A DNA stretch of 59,751 nucleotides from Lachnospiraceae bacterium. GTDB lineage: Bacteria > Bacillota > Clostridia > Lachnospirales > Lachnospiraceae. This document shows positions 25,989-35,715 of this stretch, piece after piece. The stretch covers positions 1 to 59,751 of the forward strand of contig BLLU01000194.1 in NCBI GenBank assembly GCA_011959105.1, written 5' to 3'. The position numbers and the translations under genes were made by a program. Under the pieces are notes generated by a model. The model saw only the letters and a list, made by a program, of their open reading frames with translations, was not told where the DNA came from and searched no databases. Each line of letters begins with the position of its first letter. Position 1 is the first letter of the stretch.

Positions 25989-27212
25989 ATGAAACAGATT
26001 GACGGCGGAGTGACCGCAGCGAAAGGCTTTGAGGCCGCAGGCACGGAGGCGGCAGTAAAATATCAGAACAGGAAGGATATGGCACTGATCTACAGTACTT
26101 CCCCCTGCAGGGCGGCGGGTACTTTTACCAGCAATGTGGTAAAGGCGGCGCCGGTGAGATGGGATCAGAAAGTGGTGGCGGAGTCCCCCTATGCCCAGGC
26201 GGTGGTGGTGAATTCCGGCATTGCCAATGCCTGTACGGGGCAGGCGGGCATGGACTGCTGCAGAGCGGAGGCGGAATGTGCGGGGAAATTGCTGGGGCTC
26301 CCGGCGGAGGCGGTGCTGGTGGCTTCCACCGGCGTCATTGGTATGGCCATGCCCGTGGAGCGGCTTTGCGCCGGAATAGAAAAGCTGGCCGCCGCAAGGG
26401 AGCACAGCCGGGAGGCGGGGCTGGCTGCCGCCCAGGCCATCATGACCACCGACACGGTCTCCAAGGAGATTGCGGTGGAAGTGCAGATCGGCGGCCGGAC
26501 CGTGACCATCGGCGGCATGTGCAAGGGCTCCGGCATGATTCACCCCAATATGTGTACCATGCTGGCATTTCTGACCACGGATGTGAATATTTCCAGACAG
26601 ATGCTGCAGCGGGCGGTGAGCGCCACGGTGGTGGATTCTTTCAATATGATCTCGGTGGACGGGGATACCTCCACCAACGACACGCTGCTGGTGCTGGCCA
26701 ATGGCCAGGCAGGCAATCAGGAGATCACATCTGAGGGGGCGGATTATGACGTTTTCTGCCAGGCACTGGACTATATCTCTGTCTATCTGGCCCGGAAAAT
26801 GGCCGGGGACGGAGAGGGGGCGACTTGCCTGTTTGAGGCAAAAGTGATCGGCGCGGATACAAAGGAGCATGCCTGTATTCTGGCCAAATCCGTGATCTGC
26901 TCTTCCCTGAGCAAGGCGGCAATCTACGGCCATGACTGCAATTTCGGTCGCTTTTTATGCGCTTTGGGATACAGCGGCGTCAGTTTTGATCCGGACAGGG
27001 TGGATCTGTGGTTCGAGAGCCGGGAGGGCAGGGCCACGGTGTACAGCCAGGGGAGCCCTGTTCCCTACAGCGAAGAGGAGGCCACCAGAATCCTTTCCGC
27101 TCCCGAAGTCACGGTGGTGGCGGATATGCATATGGGCGATGCCCAGGCCACGGCCTGGGGCTGCGACCTCAGCTATGACTATGTGAAAATCAATGCGGAT
27201 TACCGTTCATAA
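25989..27212 (+). CDS. argJ: glutamate N-acetyltransferase / ornithine acetyltransferase
   Basis: A 407-residue ArgJ. It moves the acetyl group from N-acetylornithine to glutamate and may also use acetyl-CoA. The self-cleavage nucleophile is T190 in the NMCTMLAF segment, after GMCKGSGMIHP, so cleavage would fall between Cys189 and Thr190. Family features VNSGIANACTG, STGVIG and GHDCNFGR are present. It lies between two long palindromes; ATG 25989 follows TGAGGAGAAAATAA. ArgJ recycling makes a dedicated N-acetylglutamate synthase unnecessary except for priming. Confidence 0.96.
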   Translation: MKQIDGGVTAAKGFEAAGTEAAVKYQNRKDMALIYSTSPCRAAGTFTSNVVKAAPVRWDQKVVAESPYAQAVVVNSGIANACTGQAGMDCCRAEAECAGKLLGLPAEAVLVASTGVIGMAMPVERLCAGIEKLAAAREHSREAGLAAAQAIMTTDTVSKEIAVEVQIGGRTVTIGGMCKGSGMIHPNMCTMLAFLTTDVNISRQMLQRAVSATVVDSFNMISVDGDTSTNDTLLVLANGQAGNQEITSEGADYDVFCQALDYISVYLARKMAGDGEGATCLFEAKVIGADTKEHACILAKSVICSSLSKAAIYGHDCNFGRFLCALGYSGVSFDPDRVDLWFESREGRATVYSQGSPVPYSEEEATRILSAPEVTVVADMHMGDAQATAWGCDLSYDYVKINADYRS

Positions 27213-27232
27213 GAATACATAAAACAATAAAA

Positions 27233-27330
27233 CAGCATATCTCCTGTAGGTGTCCTGATCTATATAGGGACGCTCCTGCGGCTCTATATAGATCACCGGG
27301 ACTGTGCGTCGGAAGGAGATATGCGGAACT
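27233..27330. repeat. intergenic long palindrome, copy C
   Basis: The outer arms CATATCTCC (27236-27244) and GGAGATATG (27315-27323) are perfect, as are the inner arms TGATCTATATAG (27256-27267) and CTATATAGATCA (27284-27295). The edges AACAGCATATC and ATATGCGGAACT match copy B, while the inner arm sequence is different but still fully paired. It lies in the gap between argJ and the flavodiiron gene, ending about 16 bases before the start codon. Confidence 0.9.
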
Positions 27331-27346
27331 ATAATGGAGGAAATAT

Positions 27347-28516
27347 ATGAGTGAAGCAGTAATATCGGATGCGGTGCGTTATATCGGCTGCGACGACCAT
27401 GAGATCGACCTGTTTGAAAGTCAGTACAGGGTGCCTAACGGGGTATCTTACAATTCCTACCTGATTGTGGACGAAAAAATCGCCATCATGGATACCGTGG
27501 ACGCCAGGGCCACGGAGGAGTGGCTTGCCAATCTGGAACGGGAATTGGACAATACGTCCCGGCGTCTGCCGGATTATCTGGTGGTATCCCATCTGGAGCC
27601 GGACCATGCCGCCAATATCCAGAGGGTTTGCGAAAAGTATCCGGAACTGACGGTGGTGGGAAGTGCCAAGACCTTTGCCATGCTGCCTCAGTTTTTTACC
27701 ATGGATTTCAACGGCCGAAAAATGGAGGTCAAGGAAGGGGACAGTTTGTGTCTGGGCCGTCATACCCTGCACTTTTATATGGCTCCCATGGTACATTGGC
27801 CGGAGGTCATGGTATCTTACGAGGAGGCGGAGAAGATTCTGTTTTCGGCAGACGGTTTCGGCAAGTTCGGGACGCTGGACACCCAGGAGAACTGGGACTG
27901 TGAGGCGCGCCGCTATTATATGAATATTGTGGGCAAATACGGAGCGCCTGTACAGGCCCTGCTTAAAAAGGCGGCGGCGCTGGACATACAAATCATATGC
28001 CCTCTTCACGGCCCGGTGCTGAAGGAAAATCTGCCCCACTATCTGGAAAAATATGAAATCTGGTCCAGCTACCGTCCGGAAGATGAGGGTGTTACCATCG
28101 CCTTTGCCTCCATCCACGGCAATACGGCAGCCGCCGCCAGGGAACTGGCAGCGCTGCTGGAAGAGAAAGGACAGAAGGTGAGCCTGTTTGACCTGGCCCG
28201 GGATGATATGGCGGAGGCCATAGAGGATGCTTTCCGATACGACAGGCTGGTGCTGGCGGCGGCCACTTATGACGGGGGCCTGTTCCCCTGCATGGAAGAT
28301 TTTCTCTATCATTTGAAGCTGAAAAACTATCAGAAGAGAACAGTGGGAATCCTGGAGAACGGTTCCTGGGCTCCCATGGCCGGAAAGCTGATGAAGGAGT
28401 ATGTGGAAGGGTTCAGGGACTGTGTGCTGGCAGAGCCGGTGGTCACGGTGAAATCTGTTTTAAACGCTGACAGCCGGGAGCAGATCCGGCGGCTGGCCGA
28501 CGCAATGGCAGAGTAA
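27347..28516 (+). CDS. A-type flavoprotein (FprA-like flavodiiron protein)
   Basis: A 389-residue cytoplasmic protein with an N-terminal beta-lactamase-fold di-iron domain and a C-terminal flavodoxin domain. The metal ligands are visible: SHLEPDHA (HxExDH), MVHWP, SADGFGKFG and CPLHGPV. The FMN-binding loop is ASIHGNTAAAA. These enzymes reduce O2 (or NO) to water in anaerobes as a detoxification step. ATG 27347 follows TGGAGGAAA. Its place between argJ and argB is unusual and separated by palindrome C, so it may have its own expression control. Confidence 0.94.
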   Translation: MSEAVISDAVRYIGCDDHEIDLFESQYRVPNGVSYNSYLIVDEKIAIMDTVDARATEEWLANLERELDNTSRRLPDYLVVSHLEPDHAANIQRVCEKYPELTVVGSAKTFAMLPQFFTMDFNGRKMEVKEGDSLCLGRHTLHFYMAPMVHWPEVMVSYEEAEKILFSADGFGKFGTLDTQENWDCEARRYYMNIVGKYGAPVQALLKKAAALDIQIICPLHGPVLKENLPHYLEKYEIWSSYRPEDEGVTIAFASIHGNTAAAARELAALLEEKGQKVSLFDLARDDMAEAIEDAFRYDRLVLAAATYDGGLFPCMEDFLYHLKLKNYQKRTVGILENGSWAPMAGKLMKEYVEGFRDCVLAEPVVTVKSVLNADSREQIRRLADAMAE

Positions 28517-28572
28517 ACCGTTAAACGGGATCTTTAAGCGGCAGAGGAATCTGTAAGAAGAGAGGAAGATAT

Positions 28573-29469
28573 ATGGAAAAGGATATGGAACTGGTGATGC
28601 ACAAGGCGGAGACCCTGATCGAGGCATTGCCCTACATTCAGAAATTCAACCGCAAAATCATTGTGGTCAAATACGGCGGCAGTGCCATGAGCAATGAGGA
28701 ACTGCAGAAAAATGTGATCAAGGACGTGACTCTCCTGAAGCTGGTGGGCTTCAAGCCCATCATCGTCCACGGCGGCGGCAAGGAGATCAGCCGCTGGGTG
28801 GAAAAAGTGGGTAAGGAGGCCAAATTTGTAAACGGTCTGCGGGTCACCGACGACGAGACCATGGAACTGGCGGAGATGGTGCTGGGCAAGGTAAACAAGG
28901 GCCTGGTGACCATGGTGCAGGAACTGGGGGTCAACGCCGTGGGGATCAGCGGCAAGGACGGCGGCCTGCTCACCGTGGAGAAAAAATACGCGGACGGTCA
29001 GGACATCGGCTTTGTGGGTAATATCACCGAAGTCAACCCCAAGGTGCTCTATGATCTGCTGGAGAAGGACTTCCTGCCCATCGTGGCTCCCATCGGGCTG
29101 GATAAACATTTCCAGACTTACAATATCAATGCGGATGATGCGGCCTGTGCCATCGCGAAAGCCGTGGGAGCGGACAAGCTGGTATTCCTCACCGACATTG
29201 AAGGACTGTATAAGGACATTCAGGACAAGTCCAGCTTTATCTCCCGCCTGTCGGCTTCCGAGGCGGACGAACTGATCGGCGGCGGCTTTATCGGCGGCGG
29301 CATGCTGCCCAAGCTGTCCAACTGTACTTCCGCCATCAGGGGCGGCGTGAACAGAGTCCATATCCTGGATGGCCGGGTGCCCCACAGCCTGCTGCTGGAG
29401 GTTTTCACCAACAACGGCGTGGGAACGGCGATTATCAATGACGAAGAAATGGGAGGGCTTTCCCAATGA
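28573..29469 (+). CDS. argB: acetylglutamate kinase
   Basis: A 298-residue amino-acid kinase that phosphorylates N-acetylglutamate. It has VVKYGGSAM near the start, [20 protein letters not shown], and the C-terminal GGMLPKL and [11 protein letters not shown] segments. A short N-terminal helix (about residues 1-22) resembles that of arginine-inhibitable hexameric enzymes, suggesting feedback control by arginine. The last four bases overlap argD (ATGA). Confidence 0.95.
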   Translation: MEKDMELVMHKAETLIEALPYIQKFNRKIIVVKYGGSAMSNEELQKNVIKDVTLLKLVGFKPIIVHGGGKEISRWVEKVGKEAKFVNGLRVTDDETMELAEMVLGKVNKGLVTMVQELGVNAVGISGKDGGLLTVEKKYADGQDIGFVGNITEVNPKVLYDLLEKDFLPIVAPIGLDKHFQTYNINADDAACAIAKAVGADKLVFLTDIEGLYKDIQDKSSFISRLSASEADELIGGGFIGGGMLPKLSNCTSAIRGGVNRVHILDGRVPHSLLLEVFTNNGVGTAIINDEEMGGLSQ

Positions 29470-30653
29470 TGAAAGAATATATCGACGAGGCGGAGAAAGC
29501 GCTGCTTCATACCTACAACCGCTATCAGGTGGTGCTGGAAAAAGGCGACGGCGTATATCTCTACGATATGGAGGGGAAGCGCTACCTGGATTTCGTGTCC
29601 GGCATCGCCGTGTTTGCCCTGGGCTATAACAACAAAGCGTACAACGATGCGCTGAAGGCCCAGATTGACAAGCTGATCCATACTTCCAACTATTATTACA
29701 ACCTGCCTGCCATAGAGGCGGCCCGGAAGATCAAGGAAGTGTCCGGCATGGACAGAGTCTTTTTCACCAATTCCGGGGCGGAAGCCGTGGAGGGAGCCAT
29801 CAAGGCCGCCAGAAAATATGCCTGGTTGAAGGACGGGCGCACGGACCATGAGATCATTGCCATGGAACATTCGTTTCACGGCAGGACCATGGGGGCGCTT
29901 TCGGTGACAGGCAATCCCAAATACCGGGAAGCCTTTGAACCCATGATCGGCAATATCCGTTTCGCGCGGATGAATGATTTTGACAGCGTGATGGCCCAGG
30001 TGACGGACAGGACCTGCGCCATTATTCTGGAGACGGTGCAGGGGGAGGGAGGGATCTATCCCGCGGAGGAAGACTTCCTGCTAAAACTGCGCTCGCTCTG
30101 TGACGAGAGGGATATCCTTCTCATACTGGACGAGATCCAATGCGGTATGGGGCGCACCGGATATATGTTTGCCTGGCAGCGCTATGGCGTGAAGCCGGAT
30201 ATCATGACTACGGCCAAGGCGCTGGGCTGCGGCGTGCCGGTGGGCGCGTTTCTGATGACTGAGAGAGTGGCCCGGAATTCCCTGACGGCAGGAGATCATG
30301 GAACCACCTATGGCGGCAATCCTCTGGCGGCGGCGGCCATCTGCAAGGTGCTGGAGTTGTTTGAGGAGCAGAAGGTGCTGGAGAATGTGAGGGAGGTAGG
30401 TCCTTATCTCAGCGAAAAGCTGGAAGAACTGGCCCGCAGACACGACTGCATCGAGACCCACCGGGGTATAGGGCTGATGCAGGGTCTGGTATTCCGAAAG
30501 CCTGTGGCAGACATCATTAACAGGGCCCTGGAAAAGGGGCTGATCCTGATTAACGCGGGTTCCCATATCATCCGCTTTGTGCCCGCGCTGGTGATCGGCA
30601 GGGCGGAGGTGGATGCCATGATAGAATTATTGGATAGTTGTATAGAGGAATGA
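29466..30653 (+). CDS. argD: acetylornithine aminotransferase
   Basis: A 395-residue class III PLP aminotransferase converting N-acetylglutamate semialdehyde to N-acetylornithine. The PLP lysine is K251 in TTAKALGCG; other marks are [27 protein letters not shown] and [12 protein letters not shown]. The start overlaps argB by four bases. The orphan solute-binding gene follows after seven bases, indicating a shared transcript. Confidence 0.95.
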   Translation: MMKEYIDEAEKALLHTYNRYQVVLEKGDGVYLYDMEGKRYLDFVSGIAVFALGYNNKAYNDALKAQIDKLIHTSNYYYNLPAIEAARKIKEVSGMDRVFFTNSGAEAVEGAIKAARKYAWLKDGRTDHEIIAMEHSFHGRTMGALSVTGNPKYREAFEPMIGNIRFARMNDFDSVMAQVTDRTCAIILETVQGEGGIYPAEEDFLLKLRSLCDERDILLILDEIQCGMGRTGYMFAWQRYGVKPDIMTTAKALGCGVPVGAFLMTERVARNSLTAGDHGTTYGGNPLAAAAICKVLELFEEQKVLENVREVGPYLSEKLEELARRHDCIETHRGIGLMQGLVFRKPVADIINRALEKGLILINAGSHIIRFVPALVIGRAEVDAMIELLDSCIEE

Positions 30654-30660
30654 GGAAATT

Positions 30661-32094
30661 ATGCATATTACCGATAGAATTGCGGCGGTGCTGGTGCTGG
30701 GGACATTGACCACCGGGCTTTACGCGGGCAGCTTCATAGACTGGGACAGCGAGGACGCGCAGCAGAACCCGCTGGCGTTTCTGAACCAGAAGGAAACCAT
30801 ACGCGTCTGGTATGGGGACGAGGCTCTGACGGATTATATCAACAGCGCCGCCGTAGCTTTCGGGGAGGCCCATAATGTGCGGGTCTTTCCCTACTATATA
30901 GCGGAGAACGACTATTTGGAGACCATAAACAGAGCCACATTGGGGGAGGAGCAGGATATGCCGGCCATGCCGGACGCCTATCTGATCAGTCACGACTTGC
31001 TGGAAAAAGCCTATCTGGCGGGACTGGCAGTGCCGGTGGAGGACGCGGCGGGCGTGATGGACGAGGCTCATTTTCCCAAGGCGGCGCTGTCGGCGGTGTC
31101 CTATCACGGAAAACAGGTGGCTTATCCCCTGTACTATGAGACCAGCGCCCTGCTTTACAATGAGACTTATCTGTATGAGTGGGCCAGGCAGCAGGCGGGT
31201 AAGGCGGATTCGGAGACCGGCGCCGACGGGGAGGGGGAATTTGAGGAGTTGGACGAACTTCCCGACGAGGAAAACGCGGCCGTAGAATTCGATGAAGAGA
31301 CCCTGGCGCTGCGGACGGAGCAGTTTTTTAACGAGGCAGTGCCGGCCACGGTGAGTGACATCCTTCAGATGGCGGATAGCTTTGATCCCCCCGAGACGGT
31401 GGAAGGAATTTTTTCCTGGGATGTATCCGACATTTTTTATAATTATTCCTTTGTGGGCAATTATATGAATTTGGGGGGAGAAGCCGGAGATGACAGGAGC
31501 CGGATCGACATATACAATCCGGAATCCATTGCCAGCCTGGAGATCTATCAGGGACTGAACCAGTTCTTCTCCATTGACTCTTCCAAAGTGACTTACGACT
31601 CGGTGCTGCAGGACTTTCTGGAGGGAAAGCTGGTGTTCACCATTGCCACAACAGATGCCGCGGCGATTTTGGCCCAGGCCAAGGCGGACGGAAGTTTTGC
31701 CTATGATTACGGCGTGGCTCTGATGCCGGATCCCAGCGGGGAACTGGCAGGCCGCTCCATGTCTGTGACCAGTGCGGTGGCTGTCAACGGCTATTCCCAA
31801 CACCAGGAACTGGCCAATGCCTTTGCCGCCTACCTGGTGGACGGCTATGCGGAGAACCTGTATGAGCACACGGGAAAGGCATCCGCCAACCGCACCGTCA
31901 ATCAGGACAACGGCCCCCTGCAGATATTTCTGGAGGAGTATGGGGACAGTATGCCCATTCCCAAGCTGATGGAGGCCAGCAATTACTGGATTCAGCTGGA
32001 AGTGTTGATCGCCAGAGTGTGGAACGGGGAGGATGTGAGTAGCCTGGTGGAGCAGCTGGACCAGCAGATGCGCACGCAGATTGTTAAAAACTGA
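30661..32094 (+). CDS. orphan extracellular solute-binding protein (family 1-like)
   Basis: A 477-residue protein with an N-terminal hydrophobic segment (about 7-25) and no lipobox cysteine, so it is secreted or anchored by an uncleaved helix. The rest resembles sugar or oligosaccharide-binding proteins of ABC importers (IRVWYGDEALTDYIN, KQVAYPLYYETSALLYNETYLYEW, SMSVTSAVAVNGYS). A strongly acidic insert lies at about residues 180-220. No permease or ATPase gene is nearby. ATG 30661 follows GAGGAAATT, seven bases after argD. It may serve a distant transporter or have another envelope role. Confidence 0.78.
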   Translation: MHITDRIAAVLVLGTLTTGLYAGSFIDWDSEDAQQNPLAFLNQKETIRVWYGDEALTDYINSAAVAFGEAHNVRVFPYYIAENDYLETINRATLGEEQDMPAMPDAYLISHDLLEKAYLAGLAVPVEDAAGVMDEAHFPKAALSAVSYHGKQVAYPLYYETSALLYNETYLYEWARQQAGKADSETGADGEGEFEELDELPDEENAAVEFDEETLALRTEQFFNEAVPATVSDILQMADSFDPPETVEGIFSWDVSDIFYNYSFVGNYMNLGGEAGDDRSRIDIYNPESIASLEIYQGLNQFFSIDSSKVTYDSVLQDFLEGKLVFTIATTDAAAILAQAKADGSFAYDYGVALMPDPSGELAGRSMSVTSAVAVNGYSQHQELANAFAAYLVDGYAENLYEHTGKASANRTVNQDNGPLQIFLEEYGDSMPIPKLMEASNYWIQLEVLIARVWNGEDVSSLVEQLDQQMRTQIVKN

Positions 32095-32166
32095 ATATTT
32101 TCCGCATACGGAACCAATCATCAGGATATCCTATAAATGAGACTCTAATTCAGAAAGGACAGAGAG

Positions 32167-32598
32167 ATGATTGGTTTTTTTATTGCTCTTATATCGGGAG
32201 CGCTGATGAGCGTTCAGGGTGTGTTCAATACCCAGGTGACAAAAAATTCCAGTATATGGGTTGCCAGTGCCTTTGTGCAGTTTACCGCGCTGCTGGTCTG
32301 TCTGGGGGCATGGCTGATCACGGACAGGAGCAGTCTGCTGGCGCCCCTTAAGGTGGAACCCAAATATATGCTGCTGGGAGGTGCAATCGGTGCCTTTATC
32401 ACCTATACGGTCATAAAGGGCATGGAGGCGCTGGGGCCGGCCCGGGCGGTAATGCTAATCGTGGTGGCGCAGCTTCTGGTTGCCTATGTGATCGAACTGT
32501 TTGGATGGTTCGGCGTGGAGAAGCAGCCCTGGGAGTGGCGCAAGGCCCTGGGTATGGCCATAGCGATTGCGGGTATTATTGTATTTAAATGGAAATGA
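32167..32598 (+). CDS. DMT superfamily transporter (YdcZ/DUF606-like)
   Basis: A 143-residue membrane protein with five helices, matching the single-domain DUF606/YdcZ group of drug/metabolite transporters: ISGALMSVQGVFNTQV at the start, then a GGAIGAFITY loop and a C-terminal WRKALGMAIAIAGI helix. These may work as dimers; the substrate is unknown. It starts after CAGAAAGGACAGAG and appears to be a single unit. Confidence 0.87.
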   Translation: MIGFFIALISGALMSVQGVFNTQVTKNSSIWVASAFVQFTALLVCLGAWLITDRSSLLAPLKVEPKYMLLGGAIGAFITYTVIKGMEALGPARAVMLIVVAQLLVAYVIELFGWFGVEKQPWEWRKALGMAIAIAGIIVFKWK

Positions 32599-32634
32599 CC
32601 GCGTAATAATTAATAAAATTTAAGTATTTTCTAC

Positions 32635-32663
32635 TTGTCAAGGGAAAATACATCCGATACAAT
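32635..32663 (+). promoter_or_regulatory. promoter of the comEA to comEC cluster
   Basis: TTGTCA at 32635-32640, a 17-base spacer and TACAAT at 32658-32663, 51 bases before comEA. Confidence 0.7.
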
Positions 32664-32713
32664 AAATCTATCAGCATAGAGAGGCATTCCGAGTACCGCA
32701 GGGGAAAGGAACT

Positions 32714-33331
32714 ATGATGAGGATAATACAACCTAAATTTATTCTTGTATGCTTTTGGATGTCGCTGGTCTTGAGCGGCTGCAGTCGCAGCGGAGAGATC
32801 CTGTATTTTGACCGGGAAGAGGCGGGAAACGAATATGTCCGGGAGTTGGGCGGGGATGTGGAATTGCCCTCCCGGAAGGAACTGCCTGAAGAGGAGCCGG
32901 AGTTTCGGCAGGAAGCCTTAAGGCAGATCTGTGTTCATGTCTGCGGTCAGGTGTGTCGGCCGGGGATCGTGATGCTGCCCGAAGGCAGCCGGGCCTGGGA
33001 GGCAGTGGAGGCGGCGGGCGGATTGTCCGGGGAAGCCCATGAGGCGGCGGTAAATCTGGCGGCTGTGCTTCGGGACGGAGAGAAATTGTATATCCCGGCT
33101 TTAGGCGAGGAGCTGGCGGACGATGCGGAGAACAGAGGTCTGGTCAATTTAAACACGGCGGACAGCGCCGGGCTTCAGACTCTGCCCGGGATCGGTGAGA
33201 GCCGTGCGGCAGACATTCTGTCTTACCGGGAGAAACACGGCGGTTTTCGGGCCGTGGAAGAGATTATGCAGGTCCCGGGCATCAAGGAAAGCACTTACGA
33301 GAAGATCAGGGATCAAATAACGGTAAATTGA
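32714..33331 (+). CDS. comEA: ComEA-like DNA-binding lipoprotein
   Basis: A 205-residue envelope protein. The signal peptide ends in a lipobox, LSGC, unlike Bacillus ComEA, which is anchored by a helix. An SLBB domain (about 73-140, starting ICVHVCGQV) is followed by two helix-hairpin-helix motifs (VNLNTADSAGLQTLPGIGESRA and VPGIKESTYEKIRD). ComEA binds incoming double-stranded DNA in natural transformation. An in-frame ATG one codon later is equally likely as start. Confidence 0.9.
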   Translation: MMRIIQPKFILVCFWMSLVLSGCSRSGEILYFDREEAGNEYVRELGGDVELPSRKELPEEEPEFRQEALRQICVHVCGQVCRPGIVMLPEGSRAWEAVEAAGGLSGEAHEAAVNLAAVLRDGEKLYIPALGEELADDAENRGLVNLNTADSAGLQTLPGIGESRAADILSYREKHGGFRAVEEIMQVPGIKESTYEKIRDQITVN

Positions 33332-33352
33332 ATATTGGCTGAGGAAAAATGA

Positions 33353-34075
33353 GTGCTAAGGGAAGGATGGTTGACAAAAGTGGCTGCAAAAAGGGCTTTG
33401 GTAGTGGATGATGAGAAACTGATCGTAAAGGGGATACGGTTCAGCCTGGAACAGGATGACATGCAGGTGGACTGTGCCTATGACGGGGAGGAGGCTCTGG
33501 AACTGGCCCGGGCTAATCGGTACGACATTATCCTTCTGGATATTATGCTGCCAAAGCTGACAGGCTTTGAAGTGTGCCAGCAGATCCGGGAATTCTCCAA
33601 TGTGCCCATTATCATGCTCACGGCCAAGGGAGATGACATGGACAAGATCCTGGGCTTGGAGTACGGCGCGGACGACTATATCACCAAGCCCTTTAACATT
33701 TTGGAAGTAAAGGCCAGAATCAAGGCCATTATGCGCCGTGTAGAGCCCAAGAAGGGGCAGGCGGAGGCCCGCAGGGATCTGGTCAGCGGCGAGATGAGGC
33801 TGGACTGCGAAGGCAGGCGGGCTTATATCACGGGCCGGGAGATCGGCCTGACGGCCAAGGAATTTGAAGTGCTGGAATTGCTTATGACCAATCCCAACAA
33901 GGTATACAGCCGGGAAGCGCTTCTTAAGATCGTCTGGGGTTCCGACTATCCCGGCGATGTGCGGACGGTAGATGTACATATCAGGAGATTACGCGAAAAG
34001 ATTGAGAGTAATCCCAGCGAGCCCCAATATGTGCATACTAAGTGGGGGGTAGGGTACTATTTCTACAATGTATAA
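33353..34075 (+). CDS. OmpR/PhoB-family response regulator (WalR-like)
   Basis: A 240-residue regulator with an N-terminal receiver domain (VVDDEK acidic pair, phosphoacceptor D63 in LLDIMLP, conserved Lys in TKPF) and a C-terminal winged-helix domain (DVHIRRLREKIE). The start is uncertain: GTG 33353, TTG 33371 and GTG 33380 are in frame; GAGGAAAA upstream supports GTG 33353 and AAGGGAAGGATGG supports TTG 33371. It is paired with the histidine kinase four bases downstream. Its strong likeness to WalR suggests cell-wall control, but that is inference. Confidence 0.93.
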   Translation: MLREGWLTKVAAKRALVVDDEKLIVKGIRFSLEQDDMQVDCAYDGEEALELARANRYDIILLDIMLPKLTGFEVCQQIREFSNVPIIMLTAKGDDMDKILGLEYGADDYITKPFNILEVKARIKAIMRRVEPKKGQAEARRDLVSGEMRLDCEGRRAYITGREIGLTAKEFEVLELLMTNPNKVYSREALLKIVWGSDYPGDVRTVDVHIRRLREKIESNPSEPQYVHTKWGVGYYFYNV

Positions 34076-34078
34076 ACC

Positions 34079-35635
34079 ATGCTGAAAGAATATCTTATTA
34101 AAATCAGAGAATTTTATCATCAGAACCTCAGCTTCCGCAGCCTGCGTGTCAGGATTTTCCTGATTGTGCTGGTGGTGGGCACCATTCCCAGCGTTGCCAT
34201 GCGCTATGGGATCATGCGGAATTACGAAGAGCGGGCCGTGGAACTTCGGACGGCGGCGGTGCAGAGCCAGCTGAGGGTCATAGCGGACCATCTGATCAAC
34301 GAGGATTATCTGGCCATGCAGAGTTCCCCCGGGTTCAGTGCGGAATACTCAAACAGCAGCAGCTTCCGGGTGATCAACGCGGAATTGGAGATGCTGTCCA
34401 ATCTGTATGACGGAAGGGTGCAGATCATCAGCGGCAACCTGCGTATTATAAAGGATACATACGCAATCAGTGAGGGAAAGACAATTATCTCGGAAGAAGT
34501 AATCAAATGCTTCATGGGGGAGAGCCTTTCCAATTATGATGATCGGAATGGATACATAGAGATGACCATTCCCATTATAGACAACCAGAATGTGGGCAAA
34601 GAGGAAGAGAACACGGGAGCGGTGGTGGTGGGAGGCGTAAAACAGCCGGATCCCCGGGTCAAAGGGGTGATGCTGACCAGCATCTCCACCGACTATATCA
34701 TGGATACCATGGATATTTTAAACCGTAAGGCAATCATTCTGGAGACACTGATGATTATGGTCATTGTGACGATCGCGCTGGTGTTGGCCGTGGTGCTGGC
34801 CAGGCCTTTTGAGCGTGTCACCAGAGCCATCAGCAGGGTGAAGGAAGGGTACAGCAATGAGAGCATTTCGGTCCCGGACCTGACAGAGACGGAACATATC
34901 GTGGAGGCTTTCAACCAGCTGCTCCAGCGTATGAAAGTGCTGGACGATTCCCGGCAGGAGTTTGTTTCCAATGTATCCCATGAGTTGAAGACTCCTCTGG
35001 CTTCCATGAAGGTGCTGGCGGATTCCCTGCTGGTGCAGGAGGAGGTGCCTGCGGAACTGTATCAGGAGTTCCTGGAAGATATTGTGTCGGAGATCGACCG
35101 GGAGAATCGGATAATCACGGATCTGCTGACCCTTGTGAAGATGGACAAGAAAGTGTCGGGCCTGAATATCGCCGCCGTCAATATCAATGATTTGACAGAA
35201 CTCATATTGAAGCGCCTGCGCCCCATCGCCCGGAAGAAGGACGTGGAGGTGGTGTTTGAGAGCGTGCGTCCCGTGACGGCGGAAGTGGACGAGGTCAAGA
35301 TGACATTGGTGATGTCCAACTTGGTGGAGAATGCCATCAAGTATAATAAGGAACATGGATGGGTGAAAGTGGTGCTGGATGCAGATCATCAGTATTTCAC
35401 TTTTGAGGTCAGCGATTCCGGCATGGGCATTCCCGAGGATTGTCTGACGCAAATATATGAGCGTTTTTACCGGGTGGAAAAATCCCACTCCAGGGAGATC
35501 GGGGGCACCGGCCTGGGCTTGGCCATCACTAAGAACGCCGTGCTGATGCACAGGGGTTCCATCACCGTGACCAGCACGGAAGGGGAAGGGTCCACCTTCC
35601 TGGTTAAGATTCCCCTGAACTATATCGCGCAGTAA
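34079..35635 (+). CDS. membrane sensor histidine kinase (WalK-like)
   Basis: A 518-residue kinase. Helices at about 24-42 and 218-240 flank an extracellular sensor of about 175 residues. Then come a HAMP domain, HisKA with H301 in SNVSHELKTPL, and HATPase with NLVENAIKYN, DSGMGIP and GGTGLGLAI. It would phosphorylate the regulator encoded four bases upstream. The signal sensed is unknown. Partners sit between comEA and a GerMN lipoprotein. Confidence 0.94.
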   Translation: MLKEYLIKIREFYHQNLSFRSLRVRIFLIVLVVGTIPSVAMRYGIMRNYEERAVELRTAAVQSQLRVIADHLINEDYLAMQSSPGFSAEYSNSSSFRVINAELEMLSNLYDGRVQIISGNLRIIKDTYAISEGKTIISEEVIKCFMGESLSNYDDRNGYIEMTIPIIDNQNVGKEEENTGAVVVGGVKQPDPRVKGVMLTSISTDYIMDTMDILNRKAIILETLMIMVIVTIALVLAVVLARPFERVTRAISRVKEGYSNESISVPDLTETEHIVEAFNQLLQRMKVLDDSRQEFVSNVSHELKTPLASMKVLADSLLVQEEVPAELYQEFLEDIVSEIDRENRIITDLLTLVKMDKKVSGLNIAAVNINDLTELILKRLRPIARKKDVEVVFESVRPVTAEVDEVKMTLVMSNLVENAIKYNKEHGWVKVVLDADHQYFTFEVSDSGMGIPEDCLTQIYERFYRVEKSHSREIGGTGLGLAITKNAVLMHRGSITVTSTEGEGSTFLVKIPLNYIAQ

Positions 35636-35715
35636 AGAGGCAGGAGGAAAAGGTTGAAAAAAAGCGCTTTCAACTATTGATTTTGAGTCCGCCAAAGCGG
35701 ACATGGGGTATAAAG

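Noticed and set aside
15286..27330. CRISPR array reading of the repeats
   Set aside because: Copies are kilobases apart, are palindromic with variable cores, and there are no regular spacers or cas genes.
30568..32121. 517-codon minus-strand open frame
   Set aside because: Antisense shadow of the solute-binding protein gene and the end of argD; it is His/Gly-rich and shows no family features.
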